From: Flagellimonas hymeniacidonis
Lineage (GTDB): Bacteria > Bacteroidota > Bacteroidia > Flavobacteriales > Flavobacteriaceae
Direction of reading: 5' to 3'
Assembly (NCBI RefSeq): GCF_008040165.1
Contig: NZ_VRUR01000002.1
Span: forward strand, 124,001-188,000
Length of the DNA stretch: 64,000 nt
Shown here: positions 1-8,985 of the stretch, piece by piece
How positions within the stretch are numbered: position 1 is the stretch's first letter
Layout: the number at the start of each line of letters is the position of its first letter
Position numbers and translations under genes: made by a program
The notes under the pieces: model-generated
Seen by the model: the letters and a program-made list of their open reading frames with translations, nothing else
Told to the model about the DNA's origin: nothing
Databases searched by the model: none

Positions 1-198
1 GATTTTTACTCTGGGATCATTTATCGTGCATTAGGAATTCCTACAGAAATGTTTACGGTAATGTTTGCTTTGGGAAGATTACCTGGTTGGATTGCCCAAT
101 GGCGTGAGATGCGTCTTCGTGGGGAACCCATAGGAAGACCAAGACAGATATACATTGGTGAAAACCTTAGACCTTTTGTAAAAGTCGATAAGAGGTAA
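1..198 (+). CDS. gltA: Citrate synthase, C-terminal fragment
   Basis: The first 66 codons are open from base 1 to TAA at 196-198 and read as the end of a type II citrate synthase, the TCA-cycle enzyme that condenses acetyl-CoA and oxaloacetate. The fragment has the family ending: a [15 protein letters not shown] helix, a WIAQWREM segment, then GRPRQIYIG. The start and most catalytic residues lie outside the window. A strong hairpin follows directly, so this is the last gene of its transcript. Identification rests on the conserved C-terminus only, but that region is distinctive. Confidence 0.93.
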   Translation, partial: DFYSGIIYRALGIPTEMFTVMFALGRLPGWIAQWREMRLRGEPIGRPRQIYIGENLRPFVKVDKR

Positions 199-223
199 AC
201 AGAGGTACTGAATACACATTATA

Positions 224-260
224 AAAAAGAGTGGCTATTTAATAAATAGCCACTCTTTTT
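224..260. terminator. Bidirectional terminator between gltA and the convergent gene
   Basis: Two 18-nt arms (224-241 and 243-260) are perfect reverse complements around a one-base centre. The core is GAGTGGCTATTTA, flanked by an A-run on the left and a T-run on the right, so it has intrinsic-terminator form on both strands. It separates the citrate synthase stop at 198 from the stop of the convergent gene at 266. Confidence 0.9.
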
Positions 261-265
261 AGGTA

Positions 266-730
266 TTACAACTTTGCAACATTGTCAGAATCCAAATTCA
301 GGGATTTATCTTGGTCATAACATATTTGCATAATTCCTAAATGGTAATATATTTCAATTTCAGATAAGGATTTATCACTGATTTTGGTTTTACAGCGCTC
401 ATATTCCTTATGCAAGAATTCATGGGCATCAATAGTACTTAGATTTTTGACCGTAGAATCTAAAGACAGTCGGTACTTTTTTAAGCACCCATTTACTTCA
501 TCTATAAAAGCATTTTGATCTATTAAGGCTAGTTCGGCTTTACTTTTTGAGAACCTGGGGGAATTCTCCATATTAATACAATCGGAGTATTTTGTAGCAT
601 AGTCAGCGTCTTCATTTTCATTAATATCAGACTTCTGCAAAAAATAGTTTTTACCAGAAAAAGAGTTCATAGATACCAGTCCAACACCAATCATCGCAAC
701 AAGAAGAAAAGGGAGAATAGCTTTTTTCAT
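266..730 (-). CDS. Hypothetical secreted protein
   Basis: This protein of about 154 residues has no family I recognise. I chose the ATG at 728-730 (MKKAILPFLL...) over an in-frame ATG 22 codons upstream, because the shorter form starts with a clear signal peptide: Lys-Lys, a hydrophobic stretch, then a small-residue region. The mature part is charged and soluble-looking, rich in Asp, Glu, Lys and Ser, with three Cys that could form disulfides in the periplasm. It ends at the shared terminator with citrate synthase and seems to be a single-gene transcript. Confidence 0.7.
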   Translation of the reverse strand: MKKAILPFLLVAMIGVGLVSMNSFSGKNYFLQKSDINENEDADYATKYSDCINMENSPRFSKSKAELALIDQNAFIDEVNGCLKKYRLSLDSTVKNLSTIDAHEFLHKEYERCKTKISDKSLSEIEIYYHLGIMQICYDQDKSLNLDSDNVAKL

Positions 731-938
731 TCTAGAGGTTTTTGCTTGAACTAAAAGTAATAATATCTTATTAAATTGCATTACTTTTCCATACAAATTG
801 ATAAAATATTTTTAATATAAAATACTAATAACCAGATACTTATTAAAATTATGGGAATTCATAATTTCATTTGTAAAAAGCCCTATTTTGATTGACTTTT
901 TTTATGCTTTTCTAAATGGAAAATATCTAGTAAAGCAC

Positions 939-946
939 TAGTTTTG
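939..946 (+). promoter_or_regulatory. Promoter -7 box (TAGTTTTG)
   Basis: An exact match to the Bacteroidota consensus TAnnTTTG lies about 70 nt before the dimethylargininase-like gene. No clean -33 TTTG partner was seen. Confidence 0.5.
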
Positions 947-1017
947 CCATAGAATTTTTAAGGTTTTCCTCCAATTACAAATTGGATGACACTTTTGGTT
1001 TGAAAACAGAAGATATG

Positions 1018-1929
1018 ATGCAATTGCATATTGTAGATGAAACAAGTCCGCTTAAGGCGGTAGTTTTAGGAACTGCAGAAAGCTGTGGTCCAACCCCCAC
1101 TGTTGAGGAAGCGTATGATCCAAAATCATTGGAACATATCCTTGCGGGAACATATCCCAAAGAAGCTGATATGGTGAAAGAGATGCATGCTTTTGCCAAG
1201 GTTTTTGAAAAACATGGAGTTGAGGTCTTTAGGCCCTCAATTTTAAAGGATTGCAATCAAATTTTTTCTAGGGACATTGCCTTTGTAATAGAGGATAAAC
1301 TATTTCACTCCAATATTTTGCCCGATCGTGAAAAGGAATTTGAAGCCATTCAATATATCTTGGATAAAATCGACCCAAACAAGATCATTCGCCCACCGGA
1401 GGAGGTGCATATTGAAGGAGGCGATGTTATGCCTTGGAACGATTATATTTTTATCGGTACTTATACGGGGGAAGATTATCCAGACTATATTACGGCCAGG
1501 ACCAATAAAGAAGCAGTGGACTATATAAGAGAGCAGTTTCCCAATAAAAAAGTAAAGTCTTTCGAACTGCGAAAATCCAATACCATTGCCAAAGAAAACG
1601 CTTTGCACTTAGATTGTTGCTTCCAACCTATTGGAAAAAACAAAGCTATTTTACACAAGAATGGTTTTTTGGTAGAAGAAGAATACCAATGGTTGGTTGA
1701 TTATTTTGGAAAAGAAAACATATTTGAAATCACCAAAGATGAGATGTACCATATGTTCAGCAATGTGTTTTCAATTTCTCCAGAAGTGGTTGTTTCAGAA
1801 AAGAATTTTACCCGTTTGAACCATTGGCTAAGAGCACAAGGCTTTACTGTTGAGGAAATTCCATACGCCGAAATCGCCAAACAAGAAGGACTTCTTCGCT
1901 GCAGTACTTTACCATTAATAAGAGCATAA
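1018..1929 (+). CDS. Dimethylarginine dimethylaminohydrolase / arginine deiminase-family enzyme
   Basis: This enzyme of the guanidino-group-modifying superfamily probably hydrolyses dimethylarginine or a similar guanidino substrate to citrulline plus an amine. Visible family features are an early SPLKAVVLGTA strand, SRDIAFVIED, the HIEGGDV segment, the ALHLDCCF histidine motif, and a C-terminal LLRCSTLPL carrying the likely nucleophilic Cys. Two adjacent ATGs (1015 and 1018) precede QLHIVDETSPLK, where family members begin; an upstream in-frame ATG at 982 would add residues that look non-homologous. It sits 13 nt before ctlX, a second enzyme of the same superfamily, so the two probably form an arginine/citrulline catabolic operon. 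The exact substrate is inferred. Confidence 0.85.
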   Translation: MQLHIVDETSPLKAVVLGTAESCGPTPTVEEAYDPKSLEHILAGTYPKEADMVKEMHAFAKVFEKHGVEVFRPSILKDCNQIFSRDIAFVIEDKLFHSNILPDREKEFEAIQYILDKIDPNKIIRPPEEVHIEGGDVMPWNDYIFIGTYTGEDYPDYITARTNKEAVDYIREQFPNKKVKSFELRKSNTIAKENALHLDCCFQPIGKNKAILHKNGFLVEEEYQWLVDYFGKENIFEITKDEMYHMFSNVFSISPEVVVSEKNFTRLNHWLRAQGFTVEEIPYAEIAKQEGLLRCSTLPLIRA

Positions 1930-1942
1930 ATTAATCGTTTCG

Positions 1943-2872
1943 ATGCAAGTAACCAATACCATTTTAATGATTAGGCCCGTCAATTTTAGAATGAACGAGC
2001 AGACGGCCGTAAACAATTATTTTCAAGAAGAATTAAGTATAAATAATGACGAAATCAACATGAAAGCTCAAAAAGAGTTTGATGATTTTGTGACCAAGCT
2101 TAGAGATTATGGGGTAAATGTTATCGTGGTTGATGATAAAAAAGAGCCAGACACCCCAGATTCTATATTTCCAAACAACTGGATTTCGTTTCATAACAGT
2201 GGAACCGTTTGTGTGTACCCCATGTTTGCAGAGAATCGCAGAAAAGAGCGTAGAGAGGATATTTTCGATATTTTGGAAGAACACGGTTTTAACATAAATA
2301 ATGTTGTGGACTACACCGCTGCTGAGGAAGAAGATGTGTTTTTGGAGGGCACGGGCAGTATTTTAAAGGATAGGATAAACCAAAAAGCATATTGTGCACT
2401 GTCGGAAAGAGCCCATGAGGAGCTTTTTATCGAATTTTGTGAAGATTTTGATTGTTTTCCGGTCATATTTACTGCAAATCAAACTGTAGATGGGGAGCGA
2501 CTACCTATCTATCATACCAATGTAATGATGGCTATGGCTGAGACTTTCGCCGTAATCTGCTTGGATACCATTGACGATAAAAAGGAGCGAAAAAATGTGG
2601 TGGAGCATTTAAAAAAAGACGGTAAGGAAATCATTGACATTACCGAAGAACAGATGTACCATTTTGCAGGAAATATGCTTCAAGTTATTGGGGCAAATGA
2701 TGAGCGTTTTATGGTAATGAGTTCCGCGGCGTACCATAGTTTGGACAAGTCCCGAAGGGAAGCCATCGAAAGGCATTGTAACATTATCCATAGTCCTTTG
2801 GATACCATTGAAACCTGTGGAGGAGGTTCTGCCCGTTGCATGATGGCGGAGGTGTTCTTGCCAAAGACTTAA
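1943..2872 (+). CDS. ctlX: CtlX-type citrulline/guanidino hydrolase (amidinotransferase family)
   Basis: At 309 residues it matches the flavobacterial CtlX family, named for citrulline utilisation and belonging to the amidinotransferase/arginine deiminase fold. Visible motifs are RPVNFRMNEQT near the start, the PDSIFPNNWIS segment, an acidic LEGTGS region, the HTNVMMA histidine motif, and a C-terminal ETCGGGSARCMMAE with the expected nucleophilic Cys. It is likely co-transcribed with the dimethylargininase-like gene just upstream. A hairpin at 2881 follows 8 nt after the stop. The family assignment is firm; the reaction is less certain because few members have been characterised. Confidence 0.88.
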   Translation: MQVTNTILMIRPVNFRMNEQTAVNNYFQEELSINNDEINMKAQKEFDDFVTKLRDYGVNVIVVDDKKEPDTPDSIFPNNWISFHNSGTVCVYPMFAENRRKERREDIFDILEEHGFNINNVVDYTAAEEEDVFLEGTGSILKDRINQKAYCALSERAHEELFIEFCEDFDCFPVIFTANQTVDGERLPIYHTNVMMAMAETFAVICLDTIDDKKERKNVVEHLKKDGKEIIDITEEQMYHFAGNMLQVIGANDERFMVMSSAAYHSLDKSRREAIERHCNIIHSPLDTIETCGGGSARCMMAEVFLPKT

Positions 2873-2880
2873 GCCGTTAC

Positions 2881-2906
2881 CTTGAACTGGTTCAAGTCTC
2901 ATTTTT
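2881..2906 (+). terminator. Hairpin after ctlX
   Basis: CTTGAAC-TG-GTTCAAG (2881-2896) is a perfect 7-bp stem with a 2-nt loop, followed by TCTCATTTTT. It is plausible as an intrinsic terminator for the ctlX transcript. Confidence 0.6.
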
Positions 2907-2912
2907 ATCGAA

Positions 2913-3056
2913 TGCCGAAACAAGTTCGGTATGATAGCAAGGGAAAATTTTGAAACCGTTCCTTTGTTGATTGATGGGCGGCTGTCATTTTGAGTGGAAT
3001 TGAAAATGGTAATTACTTGCCTTAATCAAATCAAGCTGTCATCCTGAACCTGTCAA
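2913..3056. repeat. Degenerate intergenic repeat remnant
   Basis: This non-coding spacer between convergent genes contains a CCGAA/TTCGG hairpin (2915-2929) and two diverged copies of a TGTCATyyTGA word (near 2993 and 3042). These resemble the short intergenic palindromic repeats with a CTGAAACAAGTTCAG-like core that I recall from Bacteroidota genomes. The copies are too decayed to set element borders. Confidence 0.35.
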
Positions 3057-3062
3057 ATAAAA

Positions 3063-4544
3063 TTACTCCCCCTCAACCACAAATTCCCGTATGGCCTGGT
3101 TGGGTTCCATAATGGTATAGCCTTTCCAGAACTCAGGATTATAGGCTGATAAATAGGTAGCCTTTATGGTTTCATCCTCTTTTAAGGCTTCAAAATTGGC
3201 TTTGGACAATACATCAGAATCAAAAACTACCAGTTCGTATTTTTCAGTATTATAGTTGACGATATCCAAGGCAAGGGAGAGTTCGTTCTGTTTTCTGCGA
3301 CCCTTTACATGTTTGTTCTTCTCAATCACCTTTAAGGGGCGGTCAACTCCCATTTTTCGTCCAAAGGTGAAGTTCATAAACTTTAGTTTATACTTATCTC
3401 CATCAAACTTGGAGAAAACCGTACTGCCAAAATATTTCAGCTCTTGGTAGCTAAAGCCCAATAGCTTAATGCTTTTGATGGTTTTTATATTTTCATAGTC
3501 CATGCGCATAATGGCAAAATTCTCGATGTTCACAAAGAGCTTGCCCTTGAAATCAGCACGTCCCTTTGGGGCAAAGCCCACCACGTACACCCCTTGGTTT
3601 TCCAGTTCAGAATAGCCCAAAAGTTCATACTCATAGCGGTGCAGCTTTTTGGCCACATCTAATTTGGACTTTCCAAAAAACTGGTCGGTAATCTCACTTA
3701 AAATATATTTGCGGTTCCCCAAAAAATCACTTTTTTCAGGCTTCTTCAGCTCGCCCTCCAGTTCATCGGTCTCTTCTTTCTCCTCAAAAATGGAATCCAA
3801 TGGTACTTTTTCGCCAAAAATCCCCGATTTTATCTTTAGATACGAATCTGGTTTTACATTGGCCCTAAAAATGGCTTCCATTTTGTCGGACAGCGCTTCC
3901 ATAGATCCCTCGTTACTTTTGTCGTACAATTCGGCCGCTTTTATAATCTCCAATTTATTCTCTTCCCCGTTTTGATAATAATCGCCTAAAGTTTCTGTGT
4001 AATAGGAAGAATTTCTTGGGAGAATGGAAACGATGCTGTCAATCAAATGCTTGTCTAGCTCGGCAATGGTGGATTTTTTGAATTCAATCCCCATTTTCTG
4101 CACCGTATTAAAACTAGATTGCCTTAAAAAGAAGCGTTGTTTTAGGGGTGCTTTGTTATAATTTGTGGGGAGTCGGTCTTCAACCCGTTCCATAATCTCG
4201 TCTACATCCAATTCCTTATCAAACAAATAAACTCCGCTCAGTTCAATGGCTTTGGGAGTAATGGTGATGATGCTGTCTTGCAGTTGCGCTAGGGTGAATC
4301 CTGTTTTTTGATAGCCCATGGAGGAGACATAAATGGAATCTTGCTCAGCAATTTCTTGGTCCAATACAAAACTGAAGCGGCCTTCTTCATTGGTGATAAC
4401 TCCTTGATGAGCCCCATATTGTATAGTGGCATAAGGGATACCTTTTTGGGTTTTGGCATCTACCAATTTGGAACTAATGGTCTGTGCAACAACGGCACCG
4501 CCCATACAAAGTGAGATACAGAAAGAAAGTATTGATTTACGCAT
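3063..4544 (-). CDS. Secreted protein with N-terminal carboxypeptidase-D-regulatory-like domain
   Basis: About 493 residues from the ATG at 4542-4544 (MRKSILSFCIS...), chosen over an in-frame ATG 23 codons upstream because it gives a proper signal peptide ending near VVAQ. Residues of about 20-100 form a carboxypeptidase-regulatory-like beta-sandwich (KLVDAKTQKGIPYATIQ, then TNEEGRFSF), the module found at the front of many Bacteroidota envelope proteins. The rest is a long region of unknown type, with an acidic Glu/Lys-rich linker near the middle and a beta-rich C-terminal half. No TonB plug or barrel end is visible, so it is more likely periplasmic or surface-associated than a receptor. It forms a single-gene unit convergent with ctlX. 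Confidence 0.75.
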   Translation of the reverse strand: MRKSILSFCISLCMGGAVVAQTISSKLVDAKTQKGIPYATIQYGAHQGVITNEEGRFSFVLDQEIAEQDSIYVSSMGYQKTGFTLAQLQDSIITITPKAIELSGVYLFDKELDVDEIMERVEDRLPTNYNKAPLKQRFFLRQSSFNTVQKMGIEFKKSTIAELDKHLIDSIVSILPRNSSYYTETLGDYYQNGEENKLEIIKAAELYDKSNEGSMEALSDKMEAIFRANVKPDSYLKIKSGIFGEKVPLDSIFEEKEETDELEGELKKPEKSDFLGNRKYILSEITDQFFGKSKLDVAKKLHRYEYELLGYSELENQGVYVVGFAPKGRADFKGKLFVNIENFAIMRMDYENIKTIKSIKLLGFSYQELKYFGSTVFSKFDGDKYKLKFMNFTFGRKMGVDRPLKVIEKNKHVKGRRKQNELSLALDIVNYNTEKYELVVFDSDVLSKANFEALKEDETIKATYLSAYNPEFWKGYTIMEPNQAIREFVVEGE

Positions 4545-4663
4545 AGACGTTGATTCGTTATTTTGATTGTGAGCTTTTTTATATAGACAACACAAAAGGC
4601 AAAATGGTTGCATTTAGTGTAGACGAATTTTATGGGAATTTGTAACAAGGATTGTTCCAAAAA

Positions 4664-6088
4664 CTAGCTTTTGGCCAGATTCCTAATCATACCACTAAAA
4701 ATAAAATAGTGAAAAGGGAGTACGCTATACCAATACAATCGACCTCTAAGTCCTTTTGGTCTAAAGGTGGCAATTTGATGCAACGTATTTTGTTCATCAA
4801 TTTTAAATTCTAGCCATGCTTCCCCAGGCATTTGCATTTCGGCAAAGAGCAATAGTCGTTTTCCCTTTTTATCTGCCAAAAGGACTCGCCAGAAATCTAA
4901 TGCATCCCCTGGAAATATTTTATCTGGATGGGTACGGCCACGTCGCAGTCCTGGACCTCCGTTGAGTTTATCCAGAAACCCTCGAATTTTCCAAAGCCAA
5001 TTACCGTAATACCAACCTGTTTCCCCGCCAATTTTCCAAATGTTGCTTAAAGCATGATGATTGTCCTTTACTGTAATGGACTTTATATCTTGCAAGACTC
5101 CATATTTAGGGACTTGAATGTATTTTTCTAAATCTTCATGAATTTGCCCACTTGCAATACTGTCTTTCCAACTACTAACAACCAAGTTTTGCTCAATTTT
5201 TTTGAAGGCCATTTTTATTGCTGCTTCGTAGCTGTGGGTTTCAATGCCTAGGAGTTGTTGCAATCGGTTGTCCTTGGCAACAACTTCCATTTTCATGCTA
5301 TCTACAAGGTTTATTGCCAACTTATAAGAGGTCGAGGTAACAAAATAAAGCCAATAGGAAGATAGTTTTGGTGTCATGATTGGCACAGTTAAAATCCAGT
5401 TTTTAAAGCCACGAATTTTAGCATATTTATGCAACATCTGTTTGTATGTAAGTACATCGGGCCCACCAATATCAAAGGATTGGTTGTAGGTTTTAGTATT
5501 TCCCAAAACCCCGGTCAAAAAGTTAATAATGTCACGGATGGCAATGGGTTGCGATTTGGTCAATACCCATTTAGGGGTAATCATTAAGGGAAGTTTTTCA
5601 CAAAGATCACGTATGATTTCAAAAGAAGAGCTTCCCGAACCTACAATAATCCCAGCACGTAATACAGTAAGGTTAAAATTGCCTTGGTATAAAATGGTTT
5701 CCACGTTCTTTCGCGAGCTTAGATGTTTAGATAGCTTTTCCTCGTTAACAATCCCACTCAAATAAATCACTTGAGTTACATTGGTTTTTGAGATTAGGGA
5801 ATTAAAATTCTTGGCGGCCAATGCTTCCTTTTCATCAAAATCATCTATGGAAGAAGTCATAGAATGGATAAGGTAGTAGGCAACATCTATATTCTTTGGT
5901 ATGCGTGTCTTTTGTGATTCCTCTAAAAAATCAATTTCTATAATTTGAATCTGTTCTCTTGTCTTTTTATCTACAGACAAGCGTTTTTGATCGCGTACCC
6001 CACAGATAACCTCATGCCCTAGTTCTAGCAAACGGGGCAATAATCGCATACCAATATAACCGTTGGCTCCAGTGAGAAAAATTTTCAT
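4664..6088 (-). CDS. SDR-family NAD(P)-binding protein with C-terminal DUF2867 domain
   Basis: A 474-residue two-domain protein. The N-terminal part (about 1-300) is an atypical short-chain dehydrogenase/NmrA-like Rossmann domain with the TGANGYIGMRL dinucleotide motif, an AYYLIHSM segment and IYLSGIV where the active-site Ser/Tyr region lies. The C-terminal part (about 330-474) matches DUF2867, with WYYGNWLW, GGPGLRRGR and the PGDALDFWRV signature. This architecture is common in Bacteroidota and Actinobacteria; its substrate is unknown. Its ATG overlaps the stop of the upstream DUF1648 gene by 4 nt, so the two are translationally coupled. Confidence 0.85.
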   Translation of the reverse strand: MKIFLTGANGYIGMRLLPRLLELGHEVICGVRDQKRLSVDKKTREQIQIIEIDFLEESQKTRIPKNIDVAYYLIHSMTSSIDDFDEKEALAAKNFNSLISKTNVTQVIYLSGIVNEEKLSKHLSSRKNVETILYQGNFNLTVLRAGIIVGSGSSSFEIIRDLCEKLPLMITPKWVLTKSQPIAIRDIINFLTGVLGNTKTYNQSFDIGGPDVLTYKQMLHKYAKIRGFKNWILTVPIMTPKLSSYWLYFVTSTSYKLAINLVDSMKMEVVAKDNRLQQLLGIETHSYEAAIKMAFKKIEQNLVVSSWKDSIASGQIHEDLEKYIQVPKYGVLQDIKSITVKDNHHALSNIWKIGGETGWYYGNWLWKIRGFLDKLNGGPGLRRGRTHPDKIFPGDALDFWRVLLADKKGKRLLLFAEMQMPGEAWLEFKIDEQNTLHQIATFRPKGLRGRLYWYSVLPFHYFIFSGMIRNLAKS

Positions 6089-6597
6089 TGTTTGGAAATG
6101 GTGTACATCTTATAGATATATAAAAATGGAAGTAATGCAACCACTATCCATGATCCCAATAAGAGTTGCACATCCAGAGTGCCTACAACCCCTTTTATTT
6201 TTAGGAGCATAATGAGTGTGGTAAGCAAAAAGGCAACAACGGAAGCTAGATTCATTGCTGCAATCATCCGCAGCCCCAATGCGTATAGTTTCGGTGCATT
6301 TTTCTCGGTAACTTTTACAGGGAAATTCATATAATAGGGTTTCATTTTAGTAACAAAAAACCCTAATCCAAAATATAGCGTAGCACTGATGATCGGGATA
6401 ATCCAAAGGACAGATTTATGGCCGTACCCATCTACTTCACCCTTTAGATTAAAATGCGTTGGGATGGTATCTGGGAGGTCATAATAAAAAACAAGGACCA
6501 AAAGTACATTTAGAATGACAATGATCCATCCTAGCTTTATCAGTTTTTTGTCAGCGGGACTTGGCTTTACTTCAATTTTCGGTTTTTTGCTAAACAT
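6085..6597 (-). CDS. DUF1648-domain membrane protein
   Basis: A 170-residue integral membrane protein with about four transmembrane helices. The DUF1648 signature is clear in residues of about 25-75: helix, then YYDLPDTIPTHFNLKGEVDG, followed by a conserved Trp-Ile-Ile-Pro turn. The domain occurs in SdpI-like immunity proteins and in many uncharacterised Gram-negative proteins. It is the first gene of a two-gene operon with the SDR/DUF2867 gene (4-nt overlap), suggesting joint work at the inner membrane. No immunity role is implied, because no toxin gene is nearby. Confidence 0.85.
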   Translation of the reverse strand: MFSKKPKIEVKPSPADKKLIKLGWIIVILNVLLVLVFYYDLPDTIPTHFNLKGEVDGYGHKSVLWIIPIISATLYFGLGFFVTKMKPYYMNFPVKVTEKNAPKLYALGLRMIAAMNLASVVAFLLTTLIMLLKIKGVVGTLDVQLLLGSWIVVALLPFLYIYKMYTISKQ

Positions 6598-6685
6598 GAT
6601 CCTTGATTACTTTGTTGCGCAGTTTTTATGCTACTTGTTCCACACTACGGATTTTACTGTAATTAAAGTTAGGCTTTTTTATGTT

Positions 6686-7111
6686 TTAAAGATCTTCTAA
6701 GGAAGTGGGAGCGTTATCCGCTTTGTAATCCAATAGTTTCTTAAAATATTTTTGGATGGCCTTGTTGTCCGATTTTACCTTTATAAAATAGCTATCCTTG
6801 TAAATGGAATAGACGGCAAAATCGCCTTTGTACAAGTTTAGTTTATAATAGGGAATGACCAGACCATACGTTTCCAGCAAAGACCTAAACCGAACAATGA
6901 TTCCTTTTGGACGCATTTCTATATTGCATGTGTTCAGGTTATTGTCCAGAATCAGTAGATTTTGGATTTCAACACTTGTTTCAGTAATAAAAAGTTTGGG
7001 TGAGCCGATTCCGCCTAAAGCAAAACGTTGTTTTAAGGTAAAAGGCATGCCAACAGCTTCGTCAATTTTTCTGCTGATTTTTTTATCATTGTACGATACA
7101 TTTAGAAGCAT
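6686..7111 (-). CDS. Conserved hypothetical protein
   Basis: A 141-residue protein that I do not recognise. It has no signal peptide or clear transmembrane segment. Alternating hydrophobic residues suggest a mostly beta fold (GIIVRFRSLL, FAVYSIYKDSYFIKV). The acidic C-terminus follows a helix rich in Lys and Tyr. It is divergent from argS, 95 nt away, and lies about 90 nt upstream of the DUF1648 operon on the same strand. Length, composition and codon use look like a real cytosolic protein. Confidence 0.6.
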   Translation of the reverse strand: MLLNVSYNDKKISRKIDEAVGMPFTLKQRFALGGIGSPKLFITETSVEIQNLLILDNNLNTCNIEMRPKGIIVRFRSLLETYGLVIPYYKLNLYKGDFAVYSIYKDSYFIKVKSDNKAIQKYFKKLLDYKADNAPTSLEDL

Positions 7112-7176
7112 GCCTAAAATTAACCAAAACCATGTGGATTACTACTTCACTTTTTAGTTAAAGTGTAAGAATTGAT

Positions 7177-7184
7177 TAGTTTTG
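7177..7184 (+). promoter_or_regulatory. Promoter -7 box of argS (TAGTTTTG)
   Basis: An exact TAnnTTTG match 22 nt before the argS ATG, in the spacer from the divergent gene. Confidence 0.65.
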
Positions 7185-7206
7185 CACCCTTAAATGCCGT
7201 GTATTA

Positions 7207-8985
7207 ATGAATATTCAACAGGTACTTACCACCACAGTTAAAGCAGCTGTTTCTTCCATTTATAATGCAGAACTACCTTCAGTAGAGTTTCAGCCCACCC
7301 GTAAAGATTTTGAAGGGGATATTACTGTGGTCGTGTTTCCTATGTTGCGTGTGGTAAAAGGAAATCCCATGGAAATTGGAACCAAGATTGGGGAGTATTT
7401 GCAGGAGCATGTAGGTGAAGTTGCAAAATTTAATGTGGTCAAGGGCTTTCTAAATATTGTCATGGAAGATGGATTTTACCAGGATTTTTTCAAATCTATT
7501 TTTAATGAGGAGGATTACGGTTATGTAAAAACGGATACTACCAATGCGGTAATGGTCGAATATTCTTCTCCAAATACCAACAAACCGCTGCATTTAGGTC
7601 ATATCCGAAACAATTTATTAGGGTATTCGGTATCTGAAATTTTAAAAGCTGCCGGAAATAAAGTGTACAAAACCCAGATTATCAATGATCGCGGTATTCA
7701 TATCTGCAAGAGCATGTTGGCCTGGCTGAAATTTGGGAATAGCGAGACTCCGGAGTCATCTGGATTGAAGGGTGACCATTTGGTAGGGAAATACTATGTA
7801 GCGTTTGATAAAGCCTATAAAGAACAAATAGCCGAATTGGTTTCTCGAGGAATGGAAAAGGAGCAAGCAGAAAAGGGGGCTCCAATTTTGCTTGAAGCTC
7901 AAGAAATGCTTCGTAACTGGGAATCGGGTGATGATGAGGTAGTGGCGCTTTGGAAAAAAATGAACGGCTGGGTGTATACCGGTTTTGATATCACCTATAA
8001 AAATCTAGGAGTTGATTTTGACACCCTATACTATGAAAGCAATACCTATCTTTTAGGTAGGGATGTGGTAAAAGAAGGTCTGGAAAAAGGCATTTTCTTT
8101 AGAAAAGATGACGGTAGCGTCTGGATAGATTTGACAGATGAAGGGTTGGATGAGAAAATTGTACTTCGCTCTGATGGTACTGCGGTATATATGACCCAAG
8201 ATATTGGAACCGCCATTCAACGGGTAACCGATTTTCCAGATATTAATGGAATGGTATATACTGTAGGCAATGAGCAAGACTATCACTTTAAGGTGCTATT
8301 TCTTATTCTTAAGAAGCTGGGATATAGTTGGTCTCAGCAACTACATCATTTGAGTTATGGCATGGTGGACCTTCCCAGTGGTAAAATGAAGAGTAGGGAA
8401 GGTACTGTTGTGGATGCAGATGATTTAATTGATAACATGGCACAAACCGCCGCGGAGATTTCTGAAGAATTGGGCAAACTGGAAGGCTACACCACTGAAG
8501 AGAAACAAAGACTTTATAAAACCATAGGTCTTGGAGCTTTAAAATATTATATCCTTAAGGTGGACCCCAAGAAAAGGATTTTGTTCAATCCTGAAGAATC
8601 TGTGGATTTTCAAGGGAACACAGGACCCTTTATTCAGTATACCTATGCTAGAATACAGTCTATCCTTAGAAAAGCCGATTTCGATACTTCTACAGTGTCG
8701 GACATTACATTTGAACTGCATGAAAAGGAAAAGGAATTGCTAAAGCAACTTCAACTTTTTCCAGAAACGGTTCAATTGGCGGCAGAAAATTATAGCCCGG
8801 CCCTAATTGCCAATTATACTTATGATTTGGTAAAGGAATTCAACTCTTTTTATCAGCAAGTATCGATTTTAGGAGAGGTAGATGCGGATAAAAAGTGCTT
8901 TCGTGTACAATTATCCAAAAAAGTAGGAGAAGTGATTCAATCCGCTTTTAAACTTTTGGGGATTGATGTTCCTGAACGGATGTAA
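7207..8985 (+). CDS. argS: Arginyl-tRNA synthetase
   Basis: This class I aminoacyl-tRNA synthetase charges tRNA-Arg and is 592 residues long, normal for the family. It shows the N-terminal tRNA-binding additional domain, the HIGH motif as HLGH at about 129-132 after SSPNTNKP, and a KMSKS-type loop as KMKSREGT near residue 392. The C-terminal anticodon-binding helical domain ends VPERM, as in many ArgS proteins. A consensus promoter box lies 22 nt upstream. The stop overlaps the next gene's ATG by one base, so the MtfA-like peptidase is probably co-translated. Confidence 0.98.
   Translation: MNIQQVLTTTVKAAVSSIYNAELPSVEFQPTRKDFEGDITVVVFPMLRVVKGNPMEIGTKIGEYLQEHVGEVAKFNVVKGFLNIVMEDGFYQDFFKSIFNEEDYGYVKTDTTNAVMVEYSSPNTNKPLHLGHIRNNLLGYSVSEILKAAGNKVYKTQIINDRGIHICKSMLAWLKFGNSETPESSGLKGDHLVGKYYVAFDKAYKEQIAELVSRGMEKEQAEKGAPILLEAQEMLRNWESGDDEVVALWKKMNGWVYTGFDITYKNLGVDFDTLYYESNTYLLGRDVVKEGLEKGIFFRKDDGSVWIDLTDEGLDEKIVLRSDGTAVYMTQDIGTAIQRVTDFPDINGMVYTVGNEQDYHFKVLFLILKKLGYSWSQQLHHLSYGMVDLPSGKMKSREGTVVDADDLIDNMAQTAAEISEELGKLEGYTTEEKQRLYKTIGLGALKYYILKVDPKKRILFNPEESVDFQGNTGPFIQYTYARIQSILRKADFDTSTVSDITFELHEKEKELLKQLQLFPETVQLAAENYSPALIANYTYDLVKEFNSFYQQVSILGEVDADKKCFRVQLSKKVGEVIQSAFKLLGIDVPERM

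Noticed and set aside
848-865. ATTATG/CATAAT inverted repeat in the spacer before the dimethylargininase-like gene
   Set aside because: Arms are only 6 bp in AT-rich DNA and lie far from the start; chance cannot be excluded.
975-1256. Minus-strand frame of 93 codons opposite the dimethylargininase-like gene
   Set aside because: It lies wholly within a clear gene on the other strand and shows no family motif.
6085-6597. DUF1648 protein as a toxin-immunity (SdpI) protein
   Set aside because: No toxin or Sdp gene is adjacent; it is coupled to an SDR/DUF2867 gene instead.
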